In this document: one piece after another, positions 1 through 7,735 of the stretch
Layout of the letters: every line of letters starts with the position of its first letter
Numbering within the stretch: the stretch's first letter is position 1
Assembly: GCA_018818785.1 (NCBI GenBank)
Contig: JAHIRF010000002.1
Coordinates: 278,595 to 342,594, forward strand
Direction: 5' to 3'
DNA length: 64,000 nucleotides
DNA from: Thermoplasmatota archaeon
Lineage (GTDB): Archaea > Thermoplasmatota > Thermoplasmata > UBA10834
The notes under the pieces: generated by a model
The model's database searches: none
The model's input: only the letters and a program-made list of their open reading frames with translations
What the model was told of the DNA's origin: nothing
Made by a program: the position numbers and the translations under genes

Positions 1-1
1 C

Positions 2-337
2 GGATTCGGCATAGTCGCCACAAAGGGAACTGCGAGCATGTTAAGATCAAAAGGAATCGATGCTACTACGGTATACTTGATATCAGAAAAGAACTCCCCA
101 GATGCCCTGTCGCTTATGAGAAAAGGACTGGTTCAGATGATAATCACGACACCCACCGAAGCATCGGGCGCTAGGAGGGACGGTTACATGATGAGAAGAC
201 TAGCAGTTGAACTCGAGATACCGATGTTCACAACGATAAAGGGAGCCAGCGCCGCCGTGCTCGCAATGGAGTACGTTGCGACGAGATGCCTTTCGGTCAA
301 CGATTTATCTCATTTCCACAGGAAGACCGTAGCTTGA
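2..337 (+). CDS. carB: Carbamoyl-phosphate synthase large subunit, C-terminal fragment
   Basis: This is the 3' end of a gene that enters from the left edge; the reading frame is open from base 2. The residues GFGIVATKGTA near the edge and TTPTEASGARRDGYMMRR further on are typical of the MGS-like allosteric domain that ends CarB. CarB makes carbamoyl phosphate from bicarbonate, ammonia and ATP for pyrimidine and arginine synthesis, and this domain binds the regulatory nucleotides or ornithine. Only about 111 residues are present. An internal ATG at 38 is not the start, because conserved sequence lies upstream of it. Confidence 0.9.
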   Translation, partial: GFGIVATKGTASMLRSKGIDATTVYLISEKNSPDALSLMRKGLVQMIITTPTEASGARRDGYMMRRLAVELEIPMFTTIKGASAAVLAMEYVATRCLSVNDLSHFHRKTVA

Positions 338-391
338 TCATGAGCGTCCAGAGGTGAGAACCCCCCCTCGACCCCACGAGTTGCATGAATC

Positions 392-1177
392 CTATTCGCT
401 CTTGAGCATCTCAAGGGCCACTTCGGCACCCTTTCTTCCGGACAACAGCATCGATCCGAAAGTCGGACCCATTCGTGGCAAGCCGAATGTTGTGGAAACG
501 GCCATTCCAATGACAACGAGACCGGGATGGGCTATACCGGTCTGCTCAACGACTGCGTCTTCGCTCTTCTCAATCCACATCGCACCGAAGCCAGGGGTCT
601 TGATCAGACCGCGATCTTCGAGCTTTCGGACCACGCTCGCATCATGACCAGTTGCATCGATCACGACTTTGGATTCGATGGCGATCGGGTCCACACAGTT
701 GATCGCTTTCGGGAGGAACGTGACGGGAGACCAGTTGATCACTGCACCGGCGACCCGGTTGTTCTCGCGGAGCACCACATCATCGAACATAGTCATGTTG
801 AGTACACCAGCACCAGCCTCGCACGCAGCTGCTATGAGCTTCCCGCAGGCATACGGGCCGGGTGTCACATAGAGCCCCTTCTCGAACTCGCGATATTTTA
901 TGCCGATCTCGTCGAGCACCTTATGTGCAGGAGCTCTGATGGTGATGGTATTCATGAAGAACCCGCCGACCCAGAAGCCACCACCGAGATAGTTGTTCTT
1001 CTCCAGGATCAAGACATTCACACCCTTCAAAGCCAAATCCCTTGCAGCCAGAAGCCCGCTCGGACCGCCGCCCACGATGAGTACTTCCGTATCAGCGAAC
1101 CGCTCCATGTCCTTTGAGAATTCAGATAAGATCGCGCGTGTCACGGCTTTCTCAGATGACTTTTCGAATATCGGCAT
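392..1177 (-). CDS. thi4: Thi4 family thiazole synthase (Cys-type)
   Basis: Thi4 makes the thiazole precursor of thiamine from NAD and glycine. The 261-residue protein has an N-terminal dinucleotide-binding motif (VLIVGGGPSGL, residues 32-42), a second flavoprotein-like glycine motif (NYLGGGFWVGGF) and the late VVIDATGHDASVV strand. At residue 161 it has Cys (AINCVDP). Methanogen homologues that use free sulfide have His at the equivalent place, while yeast and haloarchaeal Thi4 have the Cys that donates its own sulfur. A TATA-like element, read on the minus strand, lies about 40-50 bases upstream (plus-strand 1216-1225), and GGTGA precedes the ATG. It converges with carB. Confidence 0.92.
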   Translation of the reverse strand: MPIFEKSSEKAVTRAILSEFSKDMERFADTEVLIVGGGPSGLLAARDLALKGVNVLILEKNNYLGGGFWVGGFFMNTITIRAPAHKVLDEIGIKYREFEKGLYVTPGPYACGKLIAAACEAGAGVLNMTMFDDVVLRENNRVAGAVINWSPVTFLPKAINCVDPIAIESKVVIDATGHDASVVRKLEDRGLIKTPGFGAMWIEKSEDAVVEQTGIAHPGLVVIGMAVSTTFGLPRMGPTFGSMLLSGRKGAEVALEMLKSE

Positions 1178-1261
1178 CCTAGTTCACCAGATTCCAGAAT
1201 CCCTCATAATTGGTACTTGATATAAGCGTTGTTATTTCACTGCAAACCTGATGTAAATGGA

Positions 1262-1380
1262 TCGGGCGCGCTGTAAGGGATAAGAGATATCCCGACGGGG
1301 AGACAATAGTAATTCCCAGGAGCGGAGCTAGGCCCCACTCTATGCCCCGCAACTGAGAACCTGGCTCCGCTCCCCAATTA
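1262..1380 (+). promoter_or_regulatory. Possible structured RNA leader upstream of the YHS gene
   Basis: GGGATA at 1277-1282 and TATCCC at 1288-1293 form a perfect 6-bp hairpin. TCGGG (1262-1266) can pair instead with CCCGA (1291-1295), so the two pairings exclude one another. Downstream, GGAGCGGAGC (1319-1328) and GCTCCGCTCC (1364-1373) are a perfect 10-bp inverted repeat, flanked by TAATT (1310-1314) and AATTA (1376-1380), which can also pair. The structure ends just before the ribosome-binding site of the YHS gene. No known riboswitch consensus was recognised; a free-standing small RNA is also possible. Confidence 0.4.
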
Positions 1381-1399
1381 CGATTGAGAGGAGATTGAA

Positions 1400-1540
1400 A
1401 TGGCAATGGACCCAATATGCAAGATGGAAGTGGATCCAAAGACCGCTCAATGGAAATCGACATACAAAGGAAAGGACTTCTTCTTCTGCGCACCTGGCTG
1501 CAAGAAGGCGTTTGATAAGAACCCTGAGAAATACGCCTGA
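1400..1540 (+). CDS. Small YHS-domain metal-binding protein
   Basis: This 46-residue protein is essentially a single YHS domain: MAMDPICKMEVD at the start, then YKGKDFFFCAPGCKKAF and a terminal NPEKYA. The three cysteines (one in DPICKM, two in CAPGC) are the family's metal-binding set. YHS domains occur in copper and other soft-metal proteins and as free-standing metallochaperone-like peptides. A GAGAGGAG sequence (1386-1393) lies a few bases before the ATG. The divergently read gene on its right is a TRASH-domain regulator with a related metal site, which suggests a joint role in metal sensing or detoxification. The metal cannot be told from sequence. Confidence 0.8.
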   Translation: MAMDPICKMEVDPKTAQWKSTYKGKDFFFCAPGCKKAFDKNPEKYA

Positions 1541-1585
1541 ATCATGCTCAGGTGAGAAGAATCTCAGAATCGAAGAAGATGCGCA

Positions 1586-2191
1586 TCAAGCGGATTTCCT
1601 AAGCTTCTCGTATTTCTCCTTGTATAGCTTGGAACAGACGGGGCAACAGAGATAGTGATACTTCCCATCCATCTTGATCTTCACACCTTCGTCATGTATC
1701 ATGTGCCCGCAATAGTAACATCGAATGAGCAGCCCGGCCTCGTCGGTGAGTGCAGCCCTCTGATCTTCCTTCGGAGCCTTCAGTATCATCGATGCGTCCA
1801 TTGAGAGTATCTCAGGAATCTTGGATATCGTTTCGATGAACATCTTGTATTTCACCTGATTGTAGAAGGACAACATACACAGCAATCTCGAGTCTGAGAG
1901 GATGAATATCTGTCGGACCATCTCATCCTCCATGAGTCTCTCATAGACATCATCAATATGAGATGGCTTCGCATTGATCGTCAGTATCACAGACACATGT
2001 CCCAGCATGTCCGCATCGAGAAGTGTCGAATACCCTTTTATCAGACCCATGTCAGTCATGGCTTGCACTCTCGCACTCACCGTGGGGGTGCTAACGCCGA
2101 TGCGGGAAGAAATGTCCCTGAAAGATGCTCGACCATCCGTTTGCAGCTCCCGCAGGATCCTCCTATCGACATCGTCCAGGTTGGGGCTCAT
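1586..2191 (-). CDS. Lrp/AsnC-type transcription regulator with C-terminal TRASH domain
   Basis: The 201-residue protein begins MSPNLDDVDRRILREL, the standard Lrp/AsnC winged helix (residues 5-60), followed by an AsnC-like ligand/oligomerisation domain (about 65-150). It ends in a TRASH-type metal-binding domain with a Cys-x2-Cys pair (CYYCG) and a CCPVC cluster (about 158-185). Archaeal regulators with this layout, such as the copper regulator CopT, sense heavy metals. I chose the internal ATG at 2191 because the upstream extension has no family similarity. The neighbouring YHS protein is its likely target or partner. The gene converges with the YHS gene, 45 bases apart. Confidence 0.85.
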   Translation of the reverse strand: MSPNLDDVDRRILRELQTDGRASFRDISSRIGVSTPTVSARVQAMTDMGLIKGYSTLLDADMLGHVSVILTINAKPSHIDDVYERLMEDEMVRQIFILSDSRLLCMLSFYNQVKYKMFIETISKIPEILSMDASMILKAPKEDQRAALTDEAGLLIRCYYCGHMIHDEGVKIKMDGKYHYLCCPVCSKLYKEKYEKLRKSA

Positions 2192-2501
2192 AATAACAGT
2201 GTTGATTTGCAGCCTAATAGACCTTCCGCTTGAAAGGTACGGTACATATATCCAGTACGATCGTAAATTCAGGTCAATCATGGAGAAAAATGCTCAATAG
2301 CGCACACTATCATTGAGCTCCATGCTAACCGACAAATAACACATCTGGAGCAGAGTTTTGTCCCGAAGGTTGCACCAACCTGCATCGAGGACTGAAATAG
2401 CATGATTCGGGGTGGAGTCGCCCGCATATGCTTGACCAATCGAAAAACAATGGGACAATCTACTTACACTCACAGGTCATTTGATCGAATAGGTGGAGGA
2501 T
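2192..2501. other. Intergenic region between the TRASH regulator and PRC-barrel gene
   Basis: The region carries no convincing gene. A TATA-like ACATATATCC at about 2240-2250 is suitably placed for the minus-strand regulator. GCTCAATAG (2292-2300) can pair with CTATCATTGAGC (2307-2318) when two bases bulge, which gives a short hairpin of unknown role. The plus-strand promoter of the PRC-barrel gene should lie in the right half, but no clear TATA box was identified. Confidence 0.4.
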
Positions 2502-2786
2502 ATGGTAACAGCAGTGAAACTAGTAGGTTTGAAAGTCGTGACATCGGATGCTTTCGTATTGGGCCAGATAGATGGAACGAATGTTGATACGAACGCTTGG
2601 AAGGTAACTCATCTTAACATAGAACTCACGGACGATGCCGCCCGAGAGCTTGCGTTCAAGAAGCCGTTCCTGGGAAGTGTCAAGATCTGTCTTCCTGTTG
2701 ATTTCGTGAGCAAGGTCGGCGATGTGGTTACGCTCAAGACGATAATGACCGATGTCAAATCGAGACCGGAATGCAAAGTCAAGTAA
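2502..2786 (+). CDS. PRC-barrel domain protein
   Basis: This protein of about 94 residues starts MVTAVKLVGLKVVTSDAFVLG, the first strands of a PRC-barrel, and ends in the VDFVSKVGDVVTLK strand pattern typical of short archaeal PRC proteins. Such domains are small beta barrels found in RNA-processing factors and in photosynthetic reaction-centre H subunits; the free-standing archaeal ones have no settled role. AGGTGGAGG lies just before the ATG at 2502; a GTG at 2493 is an alternative start. It stands alone, converging with the EamA gene. Confidence 0.75.
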   Translation: MVTAVKLVGLKVVTSDAFVLGQIDGTNVDTNAWKVTHLNIELTDDAARELAFKKPFLGSVKICLPVDFVSKVGDVVTLKTIMTDVKSRPECKVK

Positions 2787-2810
2787 TATTTTGTATTCGC
2801 CCGCCGAACA

Positions 2811-3740
2811 TCACAGCATATCAGATTCAGCAGACGTCTCTGAGGTCTCGTATTTGCCCTTATCACGGCCATTCAGGACAATGTAGAGCCCGAGAACTAC
2901 AAGACAACCTCCTGCGATTATGAGGATTCCAGGGACTTCCCCTGGAAGCAGGAGGAATGCGAGGATGGAAGCCCCTACAGGTTCTCCCAGCACACTTGTG
3001 GAGATTATGTGAGCCGGCACCTTCTTGAGGGCGTAGTTGAACAACGTGTGTCCGAATATCGTCGGCACTATGGCCAGGAGTATGAATAGAATAATCTCTC
3101 GGTCCTCGGTCACCAGAAGTTCATCGCCGACGATGGCGGCGGAACACATCAAAATGACAGCGGACAGTCCATAGACCGTGAACGCATAAGGAAGTACCGA
3201 AACCCTCTGTCTAGCGACCCGTCCAGAGAGGAAATATATCCCGGCACATATGCCACCCAGGAAGGCCATGAGATCCCCCATGAGATTGCTTCCGCCTTCG
3301 GAGTAATCGCTTAGGGAAATCGTTACGACCCCGGAAAACGCCAATACTATACCAGCCGCCGCGATCTTCTTCACCTTCTCGTTCATCAGAAAATGAGATA
3401 TGGCCGCAACGAAGATCGGATGCGAAGTCACCAGTATCACTGATGTGGACACTAGAGTGAGGCTCAACGAGACTATCCATAGACCGAAATGGAATGATAG
3501 AGCAACGCCGCTCAGGAGAACCAGCATCCAATCTCGACCGGAGAAACTGCGTATCTCGGATAATCCTCCGTACCGTACAAGAAACGGAAGCAGAATGAGG
3601 CACGTGAATCCGAGTCGATAATATGCTATCACGAACGGAGGACTCTCGCTCCACTTGATGAAGATCGAAGCGAAGGAGATGGAGACCATCGCCACACCGA
3701 TGGCGAGATATACCTTCGAGAACTCGCCCGAGGAACGCAC
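2811..3740 (-). CDS. EamA/DMT-family transporter
   Basis: The 309-residue polytopic membrane protein has about ten hydrophobic segments arranged as two repeated halves, the layout of drug/metabolite transporters of the EamA family. Family landmarks include FIKWSESPPFVIAYYRLGF in helix 2, the region around SFHFGLWIVSLSLTLVSTSVIL, and the second-half signature around STSVLGEPVGASILAFLLL. The C-terminal tail is hydrophilic. Substrates of this family are diverse (amino acids, metabolites, drugs), and nothing here specifies one. The gene lies 32 bases from the ACT-domain regulator read on the same strand, so the two may be co-transcribed. Confidence 0.88.
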   Translation of the reverse strand: MRSSGEFSKVYLAIGVAMVSISFASIFIKWSESPPFVIAYYRLGFTCLILLPFLVRYGGLSEIRSFSGRDWMLVLLSGVALSFHFGLWIVSLSLTLVSTSVILVTSHPIFVAAISHFLMNEKVKKIAAAGIVLAFSGVVTISLSDYSEGGSNLMGDLMAFLGGICAGIYFLSGRVARQRVSVLPYAFTVYGLSAVILMCSAAIVGDELLVTEDREIILFILLAIVPTIFGHTLFNYALKKVPAHIISTSVLGEPVGASILAFLLLPGEVPGILIIAGGCLVVLGLYIVLNGRDKGKYETSETSAESDML

Positions 3741-3772
3741 ATGTCTCCCTTCCCTCAGTTGTAGTATCCTGG

Positions 3773-4273
3773 TCAGTAAATCGTTACGCCCTTGACTCCG
3801 CGCGCCTGACGGATCAACGGTATCAGTTCAGAGGGCACCTGACTCTCTGTCACGATGAACAGCTTGGGTTCCTCTGAAGTCATCGGATCGTCCACAATCG
3901 CCTGTCGGATGCTTATCTGCGACCTCGCCAGAATTTCCGCCACCGATGAAATGATCCCAGGCTCGTGCGCATCCGTTGGCACTATCTCGATGGCGCTCCA
4001 GCCCATCGCAGACGCCGCATTCTTCAGATGGTTCGTTGGCTGCAGCTGTGAGAAGAACTTCAGCAGCGTTGGGTCGGCCTTTATGGTCTCGATCGTCGAC
4101 TTAACAACACGCCTGTCCACGCCTGCGGCCCTTGCAAGGGATGAATCTGCGATCTGCACTTCCCCGCAGTAGACATGGTCCTTGTCGATCCTTAAACCGT
4201 ACTTCAAAAGATACCTAGCAACCTTCGCCTGCGAAGGGAATTTCTCGAAGTAGTTTGCTATCTTGTCCCACAT
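3773..4273 (-). CDS. ACT-domain regulator of amino-acid metabolism (COG2150-like)
   Basis: The 166-residue protein has an N-terminal helical DNA-binding part (residues 1-75, including LARAAGVDRRVVKSTIETI, which reads as a helix-turn-helix). A C-terminal ACT-like domain (about 90-166) has the strand pattern AIEIVPTDAHEPGIISSVAEILA. ACT domains bind amino acids, and proteins of this type occur widely in archaea as presumed amino-acid-responsive regulators. It is divergent from the aromatic amino acid operon. The 8-bp palindrome between them covers its own TATA region, so I infer that it represses itself and possibly the operon. Confidence 0.8.
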   Translation of the reverse strand: MWDKIANYFEKFPSQAKVARYLLKYGLRIDKDHVYCGEVQIADSSLARAAGVDRRVVKSTIETIKADPTLLKFFSQLQPTNHLKNAASAMGWSAIEIVPTDAHEPGIISSVAEILARSQISIRQAIVDDPMTSEEPKLFIVTESQVPSELIPLIRQARGVKGVTIY

Positions 4274-4302
4274 ACCAATCGATGACTACATGTGTACAAC
4301 AA

Positions 4303-4327
4303 TACATTAATATTGCGACTTAATGTA
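4303..4327. promoter_or_regulatory. Palindromic operator candidate between ACT regulator and aromatic operon
   Basis: TACATTAA (4303-4310) and TTAATGTA (4320-4327) are perfect inverted repeats separated by nine bases. On the minus strand the left arm and spacer overlap the A/T-rich TATA position about 25-30 bases before the regulator's ATG at 4273. A dimeric helix-turn-helix protein bound here would cover that promoter. The ACT-domain protein encoded next door is the natural candidate; this is inference. Confidence 0.5.
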
Positions 4328-4356
4328 CGCCTTCGGACTGCTAAAGAGTAGCAAGG

Positions 4357-4366
4357 GTAATATAGG
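4357..4366 (+). promoter_or_regulatory. Probable TATA box of the aromatic/aspartate operon
   Basis: GTAATATAGG lies about 60-68 bases before the ATG at 4425. With the usual archaeal spacing, transcription would start near 4390 and leave a 5' leader of about 35 bases containing the GGTGA ribosome-binding site at 4415-4419. It lies 30 bases downstream of the palindrome at 4303-4327. Confidence 0.4.
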
Positions 4367-4424
4367 TCCAGTAACATGGAAGCGGGCAGTGACAAAGAAT
4401 AGCACGCAAGAATTGGTGAGAAAA

Positions 4425-5210
4425 ATGACGGGCAAGGCAATAAGACTGAGGCGGATCTTCGACAACATGAGTGGAAGAACCGTCATAGTCCCAATGGACC
4501 ACGGGATATCCTTGGGTCCAGTGAAGGGAATAGAGAATATCGGGTCCACTGTTGACAAACTCGCGGAAGGCGGAGCCTCCGCGATAGTCGTACACAAGGG
4601 TCTTGTTCCGTTTCTCGGGCCGGCAGTCGGCGCCAAGCTCGGTTTAATCGTCCACATATCTGCCAGCACATCTCTCTCTCCAGATCCGAATTACAAGGTC
4701 CTGGTCGCGAGCGCGGATGCAGCTGCAAGCATCGGTGCGGATGCAATCTCCATACACTGCAACATCGGCGGGGACAACGAAGAGAAGATGGTGGCCGATT
4801 TCGGGGCTGTTGCAGACAGATGTCGTGAGCTAGGCATGCCATTGCTCGCGATGTGCTACCCGCGAGGTAAGAGCGTCAAGAGCGCGTTCGATGTGGATGC
4901 GATCAAGCAGTGCGCTAGATTGTCAGCTGAGCTGGGTGCCGACATCGTTAAGACGAGCTACACAGGATCGATAGACACATTCAAAGAGGTCGTCAGAGGG
5001 ACGCCGATACCAGTCGTCATCGCAGGCGGGCCAAAGATGGATTCCGACGAAGCTTTGCTCCAAATGGTACACGATTCGATTCAGGCTGGAGGGAAGGGTG
5101 TATCGATAGGCAGGAACGTCTTCCAGCACGATGACGTCATTGGCATCACGAGAGCCATGGGACGTGTTGTTTTCGAGGATATGTCCCCAAAGGATGCTTA
5201 TGGGCGGTGA
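4425..5210 (+). CDS. 2-amino-3,7-dideoxy-D-threo-hept-6-ulosonate synthase (AroA')
   Basis: This class I aldolase-fold enzyme condenses aspartate semialdehyde with a deoxyketohexose phosphate-derived unit to open the archaeal route to dehydroquinate. The 261-residue protein shows PMDHGIS with Asp25, MCYPRG with Tyr145, and IVKTSYTG with Schiff-base Lys176. These correspond to the catalytic residues known for the M. jannaschii enzyme MJ0400. I start at ATG 4425 (GGTGA at 4415-4419) and not at an upstream ATG, because similarity begins at MTGKAIRLRRIF. It is the first gene of the operon, and its aspartate semialdehyde substrate is made by the lysC and asd products of the same operon. Confidence 0.9.
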   Translation: MTGKAIRLRRIFDNMSGRTVIVPMDHGISLGPVKGIENIGSTVDKLAEGGASAIVVHKGLVPFLGPAVGAKLGLIVHISASTSLSPDPNYKVLVASADAAASIGADAISIHCNIGGDNEEKMVADFGAVADRCRELGMPLLAMCYPRGKSVKSAFDVDAIKQCARLSAELGADIVKTSYTGSIDTFKEVVRGTPIPVVIAGGPKMDSDEALLQMVHDSIQAGGKGVSIGRNVFQHDDVIGITRAMGRVVFEDMSPKDAYGR

Positions 5211-6247
5211 GCTCCCTGATCAACCGTCAGGTGTGGATCGGGGCTATCCACCAGCCCAATAGTGATACCAGTAAGAAAATCGTCCTAGCGGCTCTTGAGA
5301 GCGGGTTCGATACAGTGGTCCTAGAGAAGAAGGATCAGAAGCTCGCCAACCTTGGCAGGTTCCGAGCAATCACACTTGATGGCAGGGACTTCGTCGAGAA
5401 CGGCGAAAGGATCGGGCGGCTGATCGATATCGTGAAGAAATCGGATGAGCTCTCCGCCAAGAAGGCGGCCGAGAAGACCCGGAACATCGTGATATCGGCG
5501 AAGGATTGGAAGGTCATCCCGCTCGAGAACCTCATCGTCCACTTCCAAGGGACGGGAGCGAAACTGATCATGCTCGCGCGAACTGCGGAGGAGGCCAAGC
5601 TATTCTTCGGGACCATGGAGAAGGGTGCCGACGGAGTCCTGTTTGTGCCTGAGGAATTAGATGAGCTGGCCAGACTCCGTAGATTGCTGGATGAGGGTGC
5701 GCCCAAACTCGACCTGAGAGAAGGGAAGATAACCGTTCTCAGGCAACTGGGACTCGGGGACAGGGTATGCATAGACACCTGTTCGATGATGGGCATTGGA
5801 GAAGGAATGCTTATCGGGAATACCTCATCATCATTGTTCCTTATTCACTCCGAATCGCTCGAGTCAGAATATGCAGCGTCGAGACCGTTCAGAGTAAACG
5901 CTGGGCCCGTGCACGCGTATATACTGATGCCAGATGGCACCACGAAATATCTCTCAGAGCTGAGAGGTGGAGACGAGGCGTTGGTTGTCGGCACAGATGG
6001 ACATACCAGAAAGGTCGTCGTGGGTCGAACGAAAGTCGAGAGACGACCGCTCCTGCTGATCGAGGCAGAGGTGGACGGGGAACGACATTCGACCATCGTC
6101 CAGAATGCAGAGACGATCCGCGTCTTTTCCAAGGGAAAGGTCGTATCCGTATCAAACCTGAGGCTGGGCGACACCATACTATTGAGGCTCGAGCGTGGCG
6201 GAAGGCACTTCGGCATGCGCATCGAGGAGACAATCCAGGAGAAGTGA
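5207..6247 (+). CDS. 3-dehydroquinate synthase II (AroB')
   Basis: This enzyme oxidatively deaminates and cyclises the AroA' product to 3-dehydroquinate, the second step of the archaeal pathway. The 346-residue protein carries family landmarks such as VWIGAIHQPN near the N terminus, the region GDRVCIDTCSMMGIGEGMLIG in mid-protein, and the C-terminal pattern around RPFRVNAGPVHAYI and YLSELRGGDEALVV. It starts with GTG, whose last bases are shared with the TGA stop of the preceding gene (GTGA overlap), so translation is probably coupled. Confidence 0.92.
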   Translation: MSSLINRQVWIGAIHQPNSDTSKKIVLAALESGFDTVVLEKKDQKLANLGRFRAITLDGRDFVENGERIGRLIDIVKKSDELSAKKAAEKTRNIVISAKDWKVIPLENLIVHFQGTGAKLIMLARTAEEAKLFFGTMEKGADGVLFVPEELDELARLRRLLDEGAPKLDLREGKITVLRQLGLGDRVCIDTCSMMGIGEGMLIGNTSSSLFLIHSESLESEYAASRPFRVNAGPVHAYILMPDGTTKYLSELRGGDEALVVGTDGHTRKVVVGRTKVERRPLLLIEAEVDGERHSTIVQNAETIRVFSKGKVVSVSNLRLGDTILLRLERGGRHFGMRIEETIQEK

Positions 6248-6250
6248 GTG

Positions 6251-7735
6251 ATGACATTCATTGTCGCTTCTATCGTAGAGAGAAGCGTCTCTGGAGTTTC
6301 GCGCTCGTCAAAGAAGGCGTTCAGTCTGGGTGCTGACCTCGTAGAGGTCAGATTAGATCTAATGGAAATCGACCGTATCGACACTGATTTCATGGCAAGG
6401 ATCAGGATGGCGGTCAAGGGACCCGCGATCGCCACCTTGAGGTCATACAAAGAAGGAGGAGCTTCCCGATTAACGAAAGCCGCGAGAAGGAAAGCACTGA
6501 AAGCGATTCTCAGGGCGGGTTTTGAATACATCGATCTTGAACTGGAGTCGGATGCAGATCTTCTCAAGGAGATTAAGAAGACACGAACCAGACCGGAAAT
6601 CATCGCATCCAGTCACTTCACGAGACCCGTGAAGGCGAGGGAGGCAGAGACAAGGCTTCGAAGGGCATGCAAAGCCGGGGATATCGGCAAGGTCGCCATG
6701 CCGTGTGAGGACGCGGGTCAGGCATTGATGCTCTCGGCCATATCCATGAAGTTCTCCATGAATGGTGAACGATTCACCTTGATTGGCATGGGGGAGCAAG
6801 GACGGATGACTCGTGTGTGCGTCCGTCAGATGGGTTCATCCATGGTCTACTGCTGCATGCCAGGCAAACCTGCTGCTCCAGGCCAATTGGATCTGAGAAC
6901 TCAGCTGAGTCTGTACAGGCGGGATAAGGTGGTTCTTGGATTGATAGGACACCCAGTTTCCCATTCAGTGTCCCAGCCGATGCAGGAAGCCGCTCTTGCG
7001 AGATCGGGGTTGATTGGAGCATACCTTCATCTCGATGTGCCTCCGAAGAACCTTGACCGAGAGATCCTCGAACGCTTCAGGAGCCTCGGCTTCAAAGGCC
7101 TCAATGTGACCATACCGCATAAGAAAAACGTGCACTCATTATGCGATAGATTAGGGCCTTCAGCCCTTGCGACGGGGGCGGTGAACACGGTGAGATTCGA
7201 GGCTTCAAGGATTTATGGAGAAAACACCGATGTAATAGGATTAACTCGGATGATTGAAGGAAAAATACGCATCTCGCCAGACGACTCCGCACTCATCGTA
7301 GGCGCAGGGGGAGCTGCAAGATCGGCAGCTTATGTGCTCTCCCATCTCGGGGCGGATGTCACAGTTGCTGCACGCAGCCTCAAGAAGGCAAAGGATGTCG
7401 CGTCCATGGTCGATGGGCATGCTCTTCCTCTGCCCCTCGAGGGAAAATGTCATTCATACGACATAGTGGTGAACTGCACGCCAATGGGAACAAAGAGTTC
7501 CGGAGGGAGGATCCCCATTCCCGCGCGCGTGTTCAAGAAGGGGACCATACTCTTCGATCTAGTCTACAACCCACCCATGACGAAGTCCATGAAGATCGCC
7601 ATATCAAGGGAGGCAAAGGCTGTCAACGGACTCGACATGTTGGTCCATCAAGGCGCCCAATCGTTCAGAATATGGACCTCCAAGGAACCGGATGTGAGGG
7701 CCATGTCCAGGGCTGCAAAGGGGGCATTACGATGA
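6251..7735 (+). CDS. aroDE: Fused 3-dehydroquinate dehydratase (type I) / shikimate dehydrogenase
   Basis: One polypeptide of about 494 residues covers two consecutive steps, dehydroquinate to dehydroshikimate to shikimate. Residues 1 to about 215 are a type I dehydratase: ADLVEVRLDLME, the His of IIASSHFTRP, and the Schiff-base Lys in IGKVAMPCED. Residues from about 225 are shikimate dehydrogenase: VLGLIGHPVSHSVSQPMQ, the NVTIPHKKNVH loop with the catalytic Lys, GAVNTVRF, and the NADP-binding ALIVGAGGAARSA. There is no stop or frameshift between the halves. GTG at 6248 is an alternative start. The two activities are usually separate proteins in archaea. Confidence 0.93.
   Translation: MTFIVASIVERSVSGVSRSSKKAFSLGADLVEVRLDLMEIDRIDTDFMARIRMAVKGPAIATLRSYKEGGASRLTKAARRKALKAILRAGFEYIDLELESDADLLKEIKKTRTRPEIIASSHFTRPVKAREAETRLRRACKAGDIGKVAMPCEDAGQALMLSAISMKFSMNGERFTLIGMGEQGRMTRVCVRQMGSSMVYCCMPGKPAAPGQLDLRTQLSLYRRDKVVLGLIGHPVSHSVSQPMQEAALARSGLIGAYLHLDVPPKNLDREILERFRSLGFKGLNVTIPHKKNVHSLCDRLGPSALATGAVNTVRFEASRIYGENTDVIGLTRMIEGKIRISPDDSALIVGAGGAARSAAYVLSHLGADVTVAARSLKKAKDVASMVDGHALPLPLEGKCHSYDIVVNCTPMGTKSSGGRIPIPARVFKKGTILFDLVYNPPMTKSMKIAISREAKAVNGLDMLVHQGAQSFRIWTSKEPDVRAMSRAAKGALR

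Noticed and set aside
1236..1275. AACCTGATG-like sequence suggesting a TPP riboswitch near thi4
   Set aside because: Only the short AACCTGAT element matches; the remaining THI-box segments are missing and it is on the strand opposite to thi4.
7447..7731. A longer N terminus for the shikimate kinase
   Set aside because: The extension overlaps aroDE in another frame and has no similarity; the ATGA overlap at 7732 gives the normal family start.
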